Source: Streptomyces neyagawaensis
GTDB taxonomy: Bacteria > Actinomycetota > Actinomycetes > Streptomycetales > Streptomycetaceae
DNA: 44,802 bases
Assembly (NCBI RefSeq): GCF_023516595.1
Contig: NZ_JAMGBG010000109.1
Coordinates: 1-44,802 of the forward strand
Direction: 5' to 3'
The stretch's first letter is position 1. Every line of letters starts with the position of its first letter. The notes beneath the pieces are model-generated. The model was not told the origin of the DNA. It ran no database searches and worked only from the letters and a program-made list of their open reading frames with translations. Made by a program: the position numbers and the translations under genes. This document shows positions 1 to 7,466 of the stretch, piece by piece.

Positions 1-186
1 GCGGCCGGGGTAGCCCTCGGCGTACTTGTTGGTGAGGACGGAGCCCTGGGCCTCGATGACGGCGAGCGGAGCGAAGTTCTCCGACGCGATCATCTCCAGG
101 GTGGACTGCTGGCGGTGCAGCTCGGCGTCGACCGCGGCCGCGACCTCCGGGTCCAGCTCGTGCAGGGGCGTGTTCAGAAGCGACAT
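1..186 (-). CDS. glyA: serine hydroxymethyltransferase, N-terminal part (cut by window edge)
   Basis: Only the first 62 codons are in the window. The reading begins MSLLNTPLHELDP and continues through IASENFAP and LTNKYAEGYPGR, the hallmark N-terminal blocks of PLP-dependent GlyA, which interconverts serine and glycine with tetrahydrofolate. The PLP lysine lies outside the window. The ATG at 186 is preceded by a GAGAGG ribosome site and starts only 14 bases after the gcvH stop, so it is almost certainly the third gene of a gcvT-gcvH-glyA operon, and riboswitch control of gcvT would extend to it. This arrangement couples glycine cleavage, which makes methylene-THF, to serine synthesis from glycine. 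Confidence 0.95.
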   Translation of the reverse strand, partial: MSLLNTPLHELDPEVAAAVDAELHRQQSTLEMIASENFAPLAVIEAQGSVLTNKYAEGYPGR

Positions 187-200
187 GGTGCTACGACCTC

Positions 201-578
201 TCAGCCGGCGATGAAGGCGGTGTACTCGTCGGCGGAGAGCAGCTCGCCCGGCTCGTCCGTGATCCGCACCTTGAACAGCCAGCCACCCTCGAAGGGGGCG
301 GTGTTCACCAGCGACGGGTCGTTCACCACGTCCTCGTTGACCTCGGTGATCTCACCGCTCACCGGGGAGTACAGGTCGCTGACGGACTTCGTCGACTCCA
401 GCTCGCCGCAGGACTCGCCCGCGGTCACCGTGGAGCCCACCTCGGGAAGCTGGGTGTAGACGACATCGCCGAGCGCGTTGGCCGCGTGCTCCGTGATGCC
501 CACCGTCGAGACGCCGTCCTCGGCGGCCGACAGCCACTCGTGCTCCTTGCTGTAGCGCAGCTGCTGGGGGTTGCTCAT
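201..578 (-). CDS. gcvH: glycine cleavage system H protein
   Basis: The 125-residue protein is the lipoyl carrier of the glycine cleavage system; it shuttles the aminomethyl group between GcvP, GcvT and the L protein. The lipoyl lysine is K64 in the motif GELESTKSVSDLYSP, and the KEHEWL block near residue 11 and the C-terminal GGWLFKVR block are typical. The length matches the family. The ATG at 578 has an AGGAGA ribosome site 8 bases upstream. There are 167 non-coding bases between gcvT and this gene with no clear terminator, so cotranscription is likely. No gcvP or lpd gene is in the window. Confidence 0.97.
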   Translation of the reverse strand: MSNPQQLRYSKEHEWLSAAEDGVSTVGITEHAANALGDVVYTQLPEVGSTVTAGESCGELESTKSVSDLYSPVSGEITEVNEDVVNDPSLVNTAPFEGGWLFKVRITDEPGELLSADEYTAFIAG

Positions 579-745
579 GGCCTGAATTCTCCTGTACGCG
601 GGGGAGTGGTGATGAATGAGGGACTGCTGGAACCGCTGTTGAACAGGGCGGATGTGCCCTTTGTCACGCTCGGGCGCACTGCCGTGCCGTTCCGCACGAC
701 GACGCCATGCCGCTTCTGAACGACGGTGAGCCGACTACGACGGTG

Positions 746-1870
746 TCACCTGGGCCGCTTGTAGAACGGCAGCGCCACGACCTCGAACGGCTCGTGGCTG
801 CCGCGGATGTCCACAGCGACCCCGGTGGTGCCCGGGGCGGCGTACAGGGCGTCGACGTACGCCATCGCGATCGGCTTGCCCAGGGTGGGGGAGGGGGCGC
901 CGGAGGTGACCTCGCCGATCACCTTGCCCTCGGCGACGACGGGGTACCCGGCGCGGGGGACCCGACGGCCCTCGGCGATCAGGCCGACGAGGACCGACGG
1001 GTCGTGGTGGGCGTTCTCGGCGGCCTCGCGCAGGGCCGCGCGGCCCACGAAGTCGCCCTCCTTCTCGAACTTCACCACCCGGCCGAGCCCGGCGTCGAAC
1101 GGCGTCAGTTCGGTGGTCAGCTCGTGCCCGTACAGGGGCATGCCCGCCTCCAGGCGCAGCGTGTCCCGGCAGGACAGGCCGCACGGCACCAGGCCGACGC
1201 CCTCGCCCGCCTCGGTCAGCGCCTGCCACAGTTCCACGGCGTGCTCCGGCTTCACGAACAGCTCGAAGCCGTCCTCGCCGGTGTACCCGGTCCGCGCGAT
1301 CAGCGCCGGGACGCCGGCGACCGTGCCGGGCAGGCCCGCGTAGTACTTCAGGCCGTCCAGGTCGGCGTCGGTCAGCCCCTTCACGATGCCGGGAGACTCG
1401 GGTCCCTGGACCGCGATCAGCGCATACGCGTCCCGGTCGTCGCGGACCTCGGCGTCGAACCCGGCCGCCCGCTCGACCAGGGCGTCCAGCACCACCTGGG
1501 CGTTGGAGGCGTTCGCGACGACCATGTACTCGGTGTCCCCGAGGCGGTAGACGATCAGGTCGTCGAGGATGCCGCCGTCCTCGCGGCAGATCATGGTGTA
1601 GCGGGCGCGGCCCGTCTTCACGCCGCCGATGTTCCCGACGAGGGCGTAGTCGAGGAGCGCGGCCGCCTGGGGGCCGGTGACGGTGATCTCGCCCATGTGG
1701 GAGAGGTCGAACAGCCCGGCACGGGTCCGTACGGCGTTGTGCTCGTCGCGCTCGGAGCCGTAGCGCAGGGGCATGTCCCAGCCCGCGAAATCGGTCATCG
1801 TCGCGCCGAGCGAGCGATGCAGGGCATCGAGCGCGGTACGGCGCGGTCCGGCGGTGGGGCTACTGCTCAT
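746..1870 (-). CDS. gcvT: glycine cleavage system aminomethyltransferase (T protein)
   Basis: This 374-residue protein transfers the methylene group from the H-protein aminomethyl arm to tetrahydrofolate and releases ammonia. Recognisable blocks are FAGWDMPLRYGS near residue 28, LFDLSHMGEI, the folate-site stretch YTMICREDGGILDDL, and RTGYTGEDGFEL in the second half. The frame is open for 27 further codons upstream, but ATG 1870 is preferred because it has GGGAG 8 bases before it and because the family starts there (PRRTALDALHRSLGA). The extra codons belong to the leader between the riboswitch and the gene. Confidence 0.97.
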   Translation of the reverse strand: MSSSPTAGPRRTALDALHRSLGATMTDFAGWDMPLRYGSERDEHNAVRTRAGLFDLSHMGEITVTGPQAAALLDYALVGNIGGVKTGRARYTMICREDGGILDDLIVYRLGDTEYMVVANASNAQVVLDALVERAAGFDAEVRDDRDAYALIAVQGPESPGIVKGLTDADLDGLKYYAGLPGTVAGVPALIARTGYTGEDGFELFVKPEHAVELWQALTEAGEGVGLVPCGLSCRDTLRLEAGMPLYGHELTTELTPFDAGLGRVVKFEKEGDFVGRAALREAAENAHHDPSVLVGLIAEGRRVPRAGYPVVAEGKVIGEVTSGAPSPTLGKPIAMAYVDALYAAPGTTGVAVDIRGSHEPFEVVALPFYKRPR

Positions 1871-1888
1871 CGGTTCTGCTCCCAGGGC

Positions 1889-1932
1889 GATGGGGTCCCT
1901 CTCGCGCGGGCGAAGCCGGGCGTGGGGGAAGG
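1889..1932 (-). repeat. short dispersed repeat inside the riboswitch expression platform
   Basis: Read on the minus strand, this stretch holds TCCCCCA, then CGGCTTCGC, then GGACCCCATC. The same words occur in the same order with nearly the same spacing at 40147-40189. It lies between the second glycine aptamer and the gcvT ribosome site. It looks like a member of a small Streptomyces intergenic repeat family; only the alignment by eye supports this. Confidence 0.5.
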
Positions 1933-1944
1933 CGAGGACGTTCC

Positions 1945-2160
1945 TCCCCATCTGTCATCGGAACCTGAGAGGTTCACCACGACCGTACGTCCTGATGACG
2001 CGGCGATGGTCGCGGTTTGCACCTTGGGTGGAGCCACTGGCACAGCGGCTCGCTTTTCAGATGTGCCTCGCCCGCGCGGTATCTGGGCCTGAGAGATTCA
2101 AGGGAGGGACTTGCTCCTTCGGCGCCCCAGCGAAGACTGCTGGGAGCTCTCCCGCGCGGA
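1945..2160 (-). promoter_or_regulatory. tandem glycine riboswitch upstream of gcvT
   Basis: On the minus strand two glycine aptamer cores follow one another. Aptamer 1 starts near 2160 with CGCGGGAGAGC, has the signature GCCGAAGGAGCAA at 2123-2111 and the closing CTCTCAGG at 2096-2089. Aptamer 2 has CACCCAAGGTGCAAAC at 2030-2015 and CTCTCAGG at 1971-1964. The short linker GAAAAGC lies around 2057-2051. Two aptamers are the usual form of this class, and glycine binding generally activates gcv expression; studies in Streptomyces griseus support this for gcvT. The expression platform is the stretch 1871-1944, which ends in the GGGAG ribosome site of gcvT. Confidence 0.95.
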
Positions 2161-2415
2161 TTCAAGCGGCCGGTATGCAGTTGGCGCGCACATCATTGCA
2201 CGCATCGGCGCGGCACGGCAGGGGGAGGTTCCGGGGCGGGGGAGGTGTCGGGCCGGGCGCCCCGGTCCCGGGCGGTGCATCAATTCGGGGGACAGACACA
2301 GCGGTCCGTTGCACTCTTGTGGCAATACGAGGACTGAATCAGGAGGGATCGGGCATTACCTTCTCTTTACAGTCTGTGGGGATGGGTCTCCCGACCCCTG
2401 GGGAGGACGATCACG
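2161..2415. other. intergenic region between riboswitch and P-loop gene
   Basis: These 255 bases must hold the divergent promoters for the gcv operon (leftward) and the P-loop gene (rightward). I see no confident consensus -10/-35 pair for either. TTGCAC at about 2309 followed by A/T-richer sequence is a weak candidate for the rightward promoter. Confidence 0.4.
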
Positions 2416-3084
2416 GTGAACAGGACCACGGCGTACGCGACGACCTCGGGCCTCGCCCTGCCCGAGCAGCCCGCCGGCCCGGCCGCCGCGGCCTGCGGCC
2501 CCTTCCCGAGGGCGGTCGTCCGCGACCTCAGGGAGCGCTCCGGACGCAGTCCGCGCGTGCTCTCGTTCGCGCCGGTCGACCTCGTGGTCGTCACCGGGCT
2601 CCCGGGCAGCGGCAAGTCGACCCTGATGCGGCGCACGGTGCCGGGACCGCGGATCGACTCCCAGGACACGCGTGACCGCTTCGACGCGCGTCTGGCGCGC
2701 GTCCTGCCGTACGCCGTGTACCGGCCGTTCGTGCGCCTCGCGCACTACGCCGGGCTCCGGCGTGCGCTGCGCTCCGGCGAGGGCGTCGTCGTGCACGACT
2801 GCGGGGCCCAGGCGTGGGTGCGGCGCTGGCTCGCCCGGGAGGCCGTCCGCAGGGGCGGCACCCTCCATCTGCTGCTGCTCGACGTCACCCCCGGCGAGGC
2901 GCGGGACGGACAGCGGGAGCGGGGACGCGGGGTGTCCCGGTACGCCTTCGCCCGGCACCGGGGGGCGATGACCCGGCTGCTGCGGTCCGTGGAGGAGGGG
3001 CGCCTGCCGGAGGGCTGCGGTTCGGCGGTGCTGATCGACCGGGCCGCGGCGGACGCGCTCAGCCGGATCGGCTTCGACGGCTGA
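2416..3084 (+). CDS. P-loop AAA/kinase-like protein of unknown substrate
   Basis: The 222-residue protein carries a clear Walker A motif GLPGSGKST at residues 61-69 after the hydrophobic strand VDLVVVT, as in small-molecule kinases and AAA_33 proteins. A second hydrophobic strand, GTLHLLLLDV, lies in the middle, and an Arg-rich stretch GQRERGRG near residue 160 could be the lid. The first 50 residues are low-complexity. It starts at GTG 2416 with GGGGAGGAC a few bases upstream. It is transcribed away from the glycine operon, whose riboswitch region it shares. The substrate cannot be told from the sequence; an ATP-binding phosphotransferase is the safest call. Confidence 0.8.
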   Translation: MNRTTAYATTSGLALPEQPAGPAAAACGPFPRAVVRDLRERSGRSPRVLSFAPVDLVVVTGLPGSGKSTLMRRTVPGPRIDSQDTRDRFDARLARVLPYAVYRPFVRLAHYAGLRRALRSGEGVVVHDCGAQAWVRRWLAREAVRRGGTLHLLLLDVTPGEARDGQRERGRGVSRYAFARHRGAMTRLLRSVEEGRLPEGCGSAVLIDRAAADALSRIGFDG

Positions 3085-3233
3085 GAATCGGCTTTCCACG
3101 GCTGGGAGCGGGCCCGCCCGCGGAGGCGGGCAGGGCCGTGACCCGAGGGCGGCCGCCGGGCCGTCCCCTTTGTCGGCGGGGGGCATTAAGGTGCAGGGAC
3201 AACAGCATCACGGAGTAAAGCGGTAGGCGGCAG

Positions 3234-4010
3234 ATGGACTTCCCGGCGGACTTCCCGGCACAGGCACACCCCCATGGACACGGCGGGTGGCCCGGCAATG
3301 AGCTGGAGGAGGTGCTGTCCGCCTCCCTCGGGGTGCCGGGGGCCGGCCCGCGCATCGTCGAGGTGCTGGCCCGCAGCTTCGTGTGGGTGCCGCTGCCCGA
3401 GGGCGGGGGACGGCACAGCCGCGAGCTGGATCTGCCGACGATGGAGCTGGACGGCCAGGTGTACGTGCCGGTGTTCAGCTCCGAGGAGCAGTTCCGCCAG
3501 GTCGTCGGCAGCCACATGTCGTTCACGATCGCCCCGGCCGTCGAGTTCGCCCGCGGGCTGCCCCCGCAGGTCGGCCTCGCCCTGAACCCGGACGGCGTCG
3601 TGGGCATCCCGCTGCCGCCGCCCGCCGTGGCCGAGCTGTGCCGGGCCGCCCGGACCCCGCTGGACGGGTCGGCGAGCGGCGCCCGGGTCCGCCTGTTCGA
3701 ACCGGACTGGCAGGACGACCCGGTGGACTTCCTCGCCGCGGCCTCCGCCGAGTTCGCCGCGACCGGCGTCGTCCTCAGCGCCCGCCGCTGCCTCGCCGCC
3801 ATCGAGACCGCCGACCCCGTCATGTTCATCGGCGTCGACCTGGTCTCCTGGGAGGCGGACCGGACCCTCCCGCTGGACGCCCTCGGCCGCGCCCTCGGCA
3901 AACAACCGGTGGCCTGGCCGGTCAACATGGTCTTCCTGGACGTGGCCCAGGACCCGGTGGGCGACTGGCTCCGCGAGAAGGTCCGCCCCTTCTACCAACA
4001 GGGCTACTGA
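3234..4010 (+). CDS. sseB: SseB family protein (enhanced serine sensitivity), copy 1
   Basis: The 258-residue protein has the two-part layout of SseB proteins: an N-terminal SseB domain (about residues 22-130, with ELDGQVYVPVFSSEEQFRQV) and a C-terminal SseB_C-type domain ending in WLREKVRPFY. The family is named for a serine-sensitivity phenotype seen on overexpression in E. coli; its biochemical role is not established. The position next to gcvT/gcvH/glyA and directly before a second SseB copy suggests a link to serine/glycine balance, which is inference. Start ATG 3234 has GGTAGG a few bases upstream, and a TAAGGT -10 candidate is at 3187-3192. Confidence 0.85.
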   Translation: MDFPADFPAQAHPHGHGGWPGNELEEVLSASLGVPGAGPRIVEVLARSFVWVPLPEGGGRHSRELDLPTMELDGQVYVPVFSSEEQFRQVVGSHMSFTIAPAVEFARGLPPQVGLALNPDGVVGIPLPPPAVAELCRAARTPLDGSASGARVRLFEPDWQDDPVDFLAAASAEFAATGVVLSARRCLAAIETADPVMFIGVDLVSWEADRTLPLDALGRALGKQPVAWPVNMVFLDVAQDPVGDWLREKVRPFYQQGY

Positions 4011-4023
4011 CACCCGCCCCCGA

Positions 4024-4085
4024 CAGGGCGCGGGGCGGCGGCGTCGGCGGCTCCGCCGCGGGGCGCGACCAGCCACGACGACACC
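4024..4085. repeat. degenerate copy of the dispersed palindromic repeat
   Basis: The words AGGGCGCGGGG and GCGCGACCAGCCACGAC match the right arm of the large palindromic repeat seen complete at 21379-21514, but the middle is replaced by GC-rich sequence and the left arm is missing. It sits between the two sseB genes. Confidence 0.35.
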
Positions 4086-4142
4086 GGGGCCCGCGACGTA
4101 CAGCAAGCCCCGAGCCCTGACCGGCTCGACCCGCACACCACC

Positions 4143-4148
4143 TAAGCT
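4143..4148 (+). promoter_or_regulatory. candidate -10 element of second sseB gene
   Basis: TAAGCT fits TANNNT, and is followed by a short inverted repeat CTGGTT/AACCAG. No good -35 is visible. The start codon is 56 bases downstream. Confidence 0.35.
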
Positions 4149-4203
4149 GGTTTTCCACAACCAGGGTCCGACACCACCAGCTCCAAACCGAAGGGCGGCT
4201 GAC

Positions 4204-4992
4204 GTGAGCGCGAGCGGCACGGCGACCGGGCAGGTCGAGCACATGCTGCGCCAGGTGACGCCGGGGCGTTACGACGCCTACGAGGCGTTGCTGCGTGCCC
4301 TCGCGACCCCCGCCACCGGCCAGGTCTGGATGCTCCTGTGGCACGGCCAGGCCGGCTCCCCCGACGCCCAGTACGGGAACATGGAGGTGGACGGGTTCAA
4401 CTACGCGCCCTGCGTCACCTCCGCCCAGGAGCTCTCCGCCAGCGGCTGGAACCGCAGTTACGAGGTCGTCGACGGCCTCGACGTGGCCCGCACGCTCTAC
4501 CCCGACCACTACGGACTCTGGCTCAACCCGCACGCCCCGGGCGGCGGGGTCGGCATTCCCTGGCTGGATCTGCGCCGGATCGCGACGGGTCTGGAGCGGC
4601 AGCCCGCGGGCCCGCTGCGGCTGTCCGAGCCGGGCATCGAGCTCCCGCAGTTCTACGCCCTGCTCACGCAGAACGCCCACCGCACCCCGGCCGTGCGCTC
4701 GCTGCGCCGCGCCTGGGTGCAGCCCTCGCTCGGCGCGCCCTATCTGGCGATCGGCCTCGACGTGTACGACACCTCACCGCCCGCCGTCGACTCGGTGCGC
4801 GCGATGATGCAGCAGTCCATCGGTGCCGTCCCGGACGGGCTGCCCGTCTCCACGGTCGCCATGTCCGACGAGTACGACCCGGTCGCGATGTGGCTGCGGG
4901 CCGCCGCCCGCCCCTTCTACGACCGCGAGGCCCACGGCGCCCCGGCCCAGGCCCCGGCCGCCGGCGGCTACGGCTACCCGGGCGGCTACTGA
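4204..4992 (+). CDS. SseB family protein, copy 2
   Basis: The 262-residue protein is a paralogue of the preceding gene with the same two-domain SseB layout. The N-terminal part contains QVWMLLWHGQAG and NMEVDGFNYAPCVTSAQEL, and the C-terminal part ends DPVAMWLRAAARPFY, closely parallel to DPVGDWLREKVRPFY in copy 1. A Gly/Tyr/Ala-rich tail follows (AAGGYGYPGGY). GTG 4204 is preceded by GAAGGGCGG. The 193-base gap with its own -10 candidate means it may be transcribed separately as well as by read-through. The two copies have diverged strongly in their N-terminal halves, so they probably do not have identical partners. Confidence 0.85.
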   Translation: MSASGTATGQVEHMLRQVTPGRYDAYEALLRALATPATGQVWMLLWHGQAGSPDAQYGNMEVDGFNYAPCVTSAQELSASGWNRSYEVVDGLDVARTLYPDHYGLWLNPHAPGGGVGIPWLDLRRIATGLERQPAGPLRLSEPGIELPQFYALLTQNAHRTPAVRSLRRAWVQPSLGAPYLAIGLDVYDTSPPAVDSVRAMMQQSIGAVPDGLPVSTVAMSDEYDPVAMWLRAAARPFYDREAHGAPAQAPAAGGYGYPGGY

Positions 4993-5004
4993 CCCGGTAC
5001 GGCG

Positions 5005-5060
5005 GGAGCCCCCGGCCCCGGTCCGGTTCGAACACGAACCTTCCCGGAGCCGGGGGCTCC
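5005..5060. terminator. strong nested-hairpin terminator
   Basis: A perfect 12-bp stem GGAGCCCCCGGC (5005-5016) / GCCGGGGGCTCC (5049-5060) encloses an inner stem GGTTCG (5025-5030) / CGAACC (5035-5040). It starts 12 bases after the second sseB stop and lies between converging genes, so it could serve both strands. Confidence 0.8.
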
Positions 5061-5188
5061 GTCATGCGCTCACCTGCCCCCGTGCCGGTGAACGCCGCTC
5101 ATTTATTCTTTTGCGCGTTTTCCTTGGTGGCGCACTTTCGTTCACGGGCCCGGGAACGGAGGCGCGCTTTTCCGGAAAGCCGCCGGAA

Positions 5189-5761
5189 TTACGGCTTCGG
5201 CGTGCAGGAGGCCTGCCGCGTCTGGCATTCCGCGAAGTGCAGGGAAGAAGTGATTCCCTTCAGAATGCCGACGATCTCGATACGGTCGTGCTTGCAGTTG
5301 CCGAGCTCGCGCCAGCGCTCGACCTGGAACTTCTGGTACTCGACCATCGGCTGGGTGTAACCCCGCTTGCCCGGGTCGACCGTCATACGGTTGGTGACGG
5401 TGCGGCCCTTGGCGACGGACTTGGCCACCTCGTACTTGGTCTTGGCCTCGACCTGGGCGATGCCCCAGCCCACGCTGGCGCTGGCCTCGCCGCCCCAGGT
5501 CGTCGTACGGGTCTTGGTGGTCTTGACCGAGTAGACCAGGGTGGACTTGCTGGAGCTGCTGTTGCGCTTGCTGACCACCGGTCCGCGGGAGGCGTACCAC
5601 GGCGTGCCGAGCTTGATCACCTTGGAGTAGGTGTAGCCCTCGCAGCGCATGGGGGCCTGGTCGGCGGCGCTCGCCGTGGCCGGCAGGGCCGTGAACGCAC
5701 CGGTGACGAGCGCGGTCGTCGCGAACGTCGCGGAAAGAGCACGCTTGTTGCGCAGATTCAT
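5189..5761 (-). CDS. small secreted beta-rich protein, aerolysin-like pattern
   Basis: From ATG 5761 this is a 190-residue pre-protein with a Sec signal peptide MNLRNKRAL...TALPATASA and likely cleavage after ASA before ADQAP. The mature part, about 155 residues, has four cysteines, enough for two disulfides. Between them is a run of alternating Ser/Thr and hydrophobic residues (STLVYSVKTTKTRTTTW, then GGEASASVGWGIAQVEAK), followed by TVTNRMTVDPGK and YQKFQVER. This alternation with a central Gly-rich turn resembles the amphipathic hairpin strands of aerolysin/ETX-type pore-forming proteins; that is inference. A longer start at 5794 (TTG) is less likely because ATG 5761 has GGGGAT upstream and gives a clean signal peptide. 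Confidence 0.75.
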   Translation of the reverse strand: MNLRNKRALSATFATTALVTGAFTALPATASAADQAPMRCEGYTYSKVIKLGTPWYASRGPVVSKRNSSSSKSTLVYSVKTTKTRTTTWGGEASASVGWGIAQVEAKTKYEVAKSVAKGRTVTNRMTVDPGKRGYTQPMVEYQKFQVERWRELGNCKHDRIEIVGILKGITSSLHFAECQTRQASCTPKP

Positions 5762-5781
5762 TTGTATCCCCGTTTTCCCCG

Positions 5782-5794
5782 TTGACCCGGTCAA
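5782..5794. promoter_or_regulatory. palindrome TTGACCCGGTCAA upstream of secreted protein
   Basis: TTGACC-C-GGTCAA is a perfect 13-base inverted repeat 20 bases upstream of the start codon of the secreted-protein gene. It could be an operator or a small leader hairpin; nothing in the sequence identifies the regulator. Confidence 0.4.
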
Positions 5795-6027
5795 TTCATT
5801 TCGATGTCCGGGGGAGTGGGTCGGTCCGCCCCGGCGGATATGAAGTTAGTGGGCCGTCGAGACGGCTCGCAATGGGCCGGGGATTCTGTTACGAAGCAAC
5901 ACTCAGACGAACCTCAAATACCTGGAAAATGATCGGTCGAGTGGCCGACGGCATGTGTTCTTCGCCCGAATTGCCACACACTCGAAGGGGGTGATTGCGG
6001 GTGATCTGGACATGGCGAACTCGTTCT

Positions 6028-6041
6028 GTGACCTGGGTCAC
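6028..6041. promoter_or_regulatory. Crp-like binding site GTGACCTGGGTCAC
   Basis: The site is a perfect inverted repeat, GTGACC-TG-GGTCAC, and with one flanking base reads TGTGA-N6-TCAC. This fits both the classical CRP half-sites and the GTG(N)6GNCAC pattern described for Streptomyces Crp. It lies in the divergent region, about 360 bases before oppC and 270 bases before the secreted-protein gene, so either or both could be targets. Confidence 0.5.
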
Positions 6042-6399
6042 TTGTAACAGTCCGTCCGGTGTCGCTCACCCGCATGCGATGTTCGGATTCCGGAACCCTG
6101 CTGGCCACATCACGGTTACGCATACATTCGCCGCCGGGTCTGGTGCCTGATCGCGCCACCGTTGAAGACTCCCCCAGAGCGGTGGGGGGTCGGCCGAACG
6201 TGCTGTTCATATGGTGGGGTTCAGTGTCGTATTCGCCTCTCCCCCCGAACGGCCCGACGAGACAGCGACGTTGACACCGGGTCATGGGCAGGAACCAACG
6301 CGAGAGAACGACGGCAGTAGTGGCAACGGACCGCACCGCAGACCCGGGCGGCCGCCAAGCACAGTCGGCAACCACCGGCACGGGCAAGCACGAGGGACG

Positions 6400-7398
6400 A
6401 TGACCGCACCCATTGAGACGACCGGATCGCAGGCCGAGGCACAGCCCGAGGCCGTGCTGGAAGGTGTCGAGGCCAAGAGGATCGAGGGCCGTTCGCTCGG
6501 CCAGATCGCCTGGACCCGCTTCAAGCGCGACAAGGTGGCGGTGGCCGGCGGAGTCGTCGTGGTCCTGCTGATCCTGATCGCGGCCCTCTCCCGGCCGCTG
6601 CAGTCGCTGCTCGGACTCGACCCCAACGCCTTCAACCAGGACCTGATCGACCCCAACACCTCCCTGCCGAAGGGTGACTTCGGCGGGATGAGCTGGGACC
6701 ACCCGCTCGGTGTCGAGCCGAAGTTCGGCCGCGACATCCTTGCGCGCATCCTGGAGGGCTCCTGGGTCTCCCTGGTCGTCGCCTTCGGCGCGACGGTTCT
6801 CTCCAACGCCATCGGCACCGTGCTCGGCCTCCTCGCCGGCTACTACGGCGGCCGGGTCGACTCGATCATCAGCCGGCTGATGGACACCTTCCTGGCGTTC
6901 CCGCTGCTGCTGTTCGCCATCGCCATCTCCGCCACGCTCCAGGGCGGCGCCTTCGGCCTCGAAGGACTCCCCCTGCACATCTCGGTGCTCATCTTCGTGA
7001 TCGGCTTCTTCAACTGGCCGTACATGGGGCGCATCGTCCGTGCCCAGACCTTGGCGCTGAGGGAACGTGAGTTCGTCGACGCCTCCCGGGGGATGGGGGC
7101 CGCCGGGCCGTACATCCTCTTCAAGGAACTGCTGCCGAACCTCGTCGCGCCGATCATCGTCTACTCGACGCTGCTGATCCCGACCAACATCATCTTCGAG
7201 GCCTCCCTGAGCTTCCTCGGTGTCGGTATCCGCCCGCCTCAGGCCTCCTGGGGCGGAATGCTCGACGACGCGAAGGACTTCTTCGAAGTCGACCCGCAGT
7301 TCATGGTCGTTCCCGGCCTCGCGATCTTCATCACGGTGCTGGCCTTCAACCTCCTCGGTGACGGCCTCAGGGACGCCCTCGACCCCCGCAGCCGCTGA
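6400..7398 (+). CDS. oppC: oligopeptide/dipeptide ABC transporter permease (OppC/DppC type)
   Basis: The 332-residue inner-membrane permease has a hydrophobic segment at about residues 47-65 (VAVAGGVVVVLLILIAAL), a periplasmic-type loop with the motif GVEPKFGRDILARI and the BPD_transp domain with five more helices. The EAA loop is EREFVDASRGMGA, which contacts the ATPases. The N-terminal OppC_N region is present. ATG 6400 is chosen because GAGGGA lies just before it; the frame is open for 63 codons further upstream but without a better start. It is the first gene of a five-gene operon, which is unusual in that the binding protein comes second. Confidence 0.92.
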   Translation: MTAPIETTGSQAEAQPEAVLEGVEAKRIEGRSLGQIAWTRFKRDKVAVAGGVVVVLLILIAALSRPLQSLLGLDPNAFNQDLIDPNTSLPKGDFGGMSWDHPLGVEPKFGRDILARILEGSWVSLVVAFGATVLSNAIGTVLGLLAGYYGGRVDSIISRLMDTFLAFPLLLFAIAISATLQGGAFGLEGLPLHISVLIFVIGFFNWPYMGRIVRAQTLALREREFVDASRGMGAAGPYILFKELLPNLVAPIIVYSTLLIPTNIIFEASLSFLGVGIRPPQASWGGMLDDAKDFFEVDPQFMVVPGLAIFITVLAFNLLGDGLRDALDPRSR

Positions 7399-7466
7399 CG
7401 TCCGCGGTCGCGGGCACCCGTCGCGTCCTGCTCAACTGTCCAACTACGAAGGGGAAACAGACCATC

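Larger units (their letters stand above)
5762..6399. other. 638-base divergent intergenic region (secreted protein / opp operon)
   Basis: No convincing gene is present. It contains a 13-base palindrome next to the secreted-protein start (5782-5794), a Crp-like palindrome (6028-6041), a TANNNT element TACATT near 6125 and a TTGACA at 6271-6276 without a matching -10. The oppC leader is therefore probably long, or its promoter is activator dependent. Base composition is less GC-rich than the flanking genes between about 5840 and 6160. Confidence 0.6.

Noticed and set aside
707..2092. 461-residue plus-strand frame opposite gcvT
   Set aside because: It is antisense to gcvT and runs into the riboswitch; the product is a Gly/Arg/His-rich shadow.
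5025..5040. GGTTCGAACACGAACC resembling a tRNA T-arm
   Set aside because: No acceptor, D or anticodon arm can be formed around it. It is the inner stem of a terminator hairpin.
6059..6274. 71-codon frame in the opp upstream region
   Set aside because: It has no ribosome site, mixed third-base composition and no recognisable protein features.
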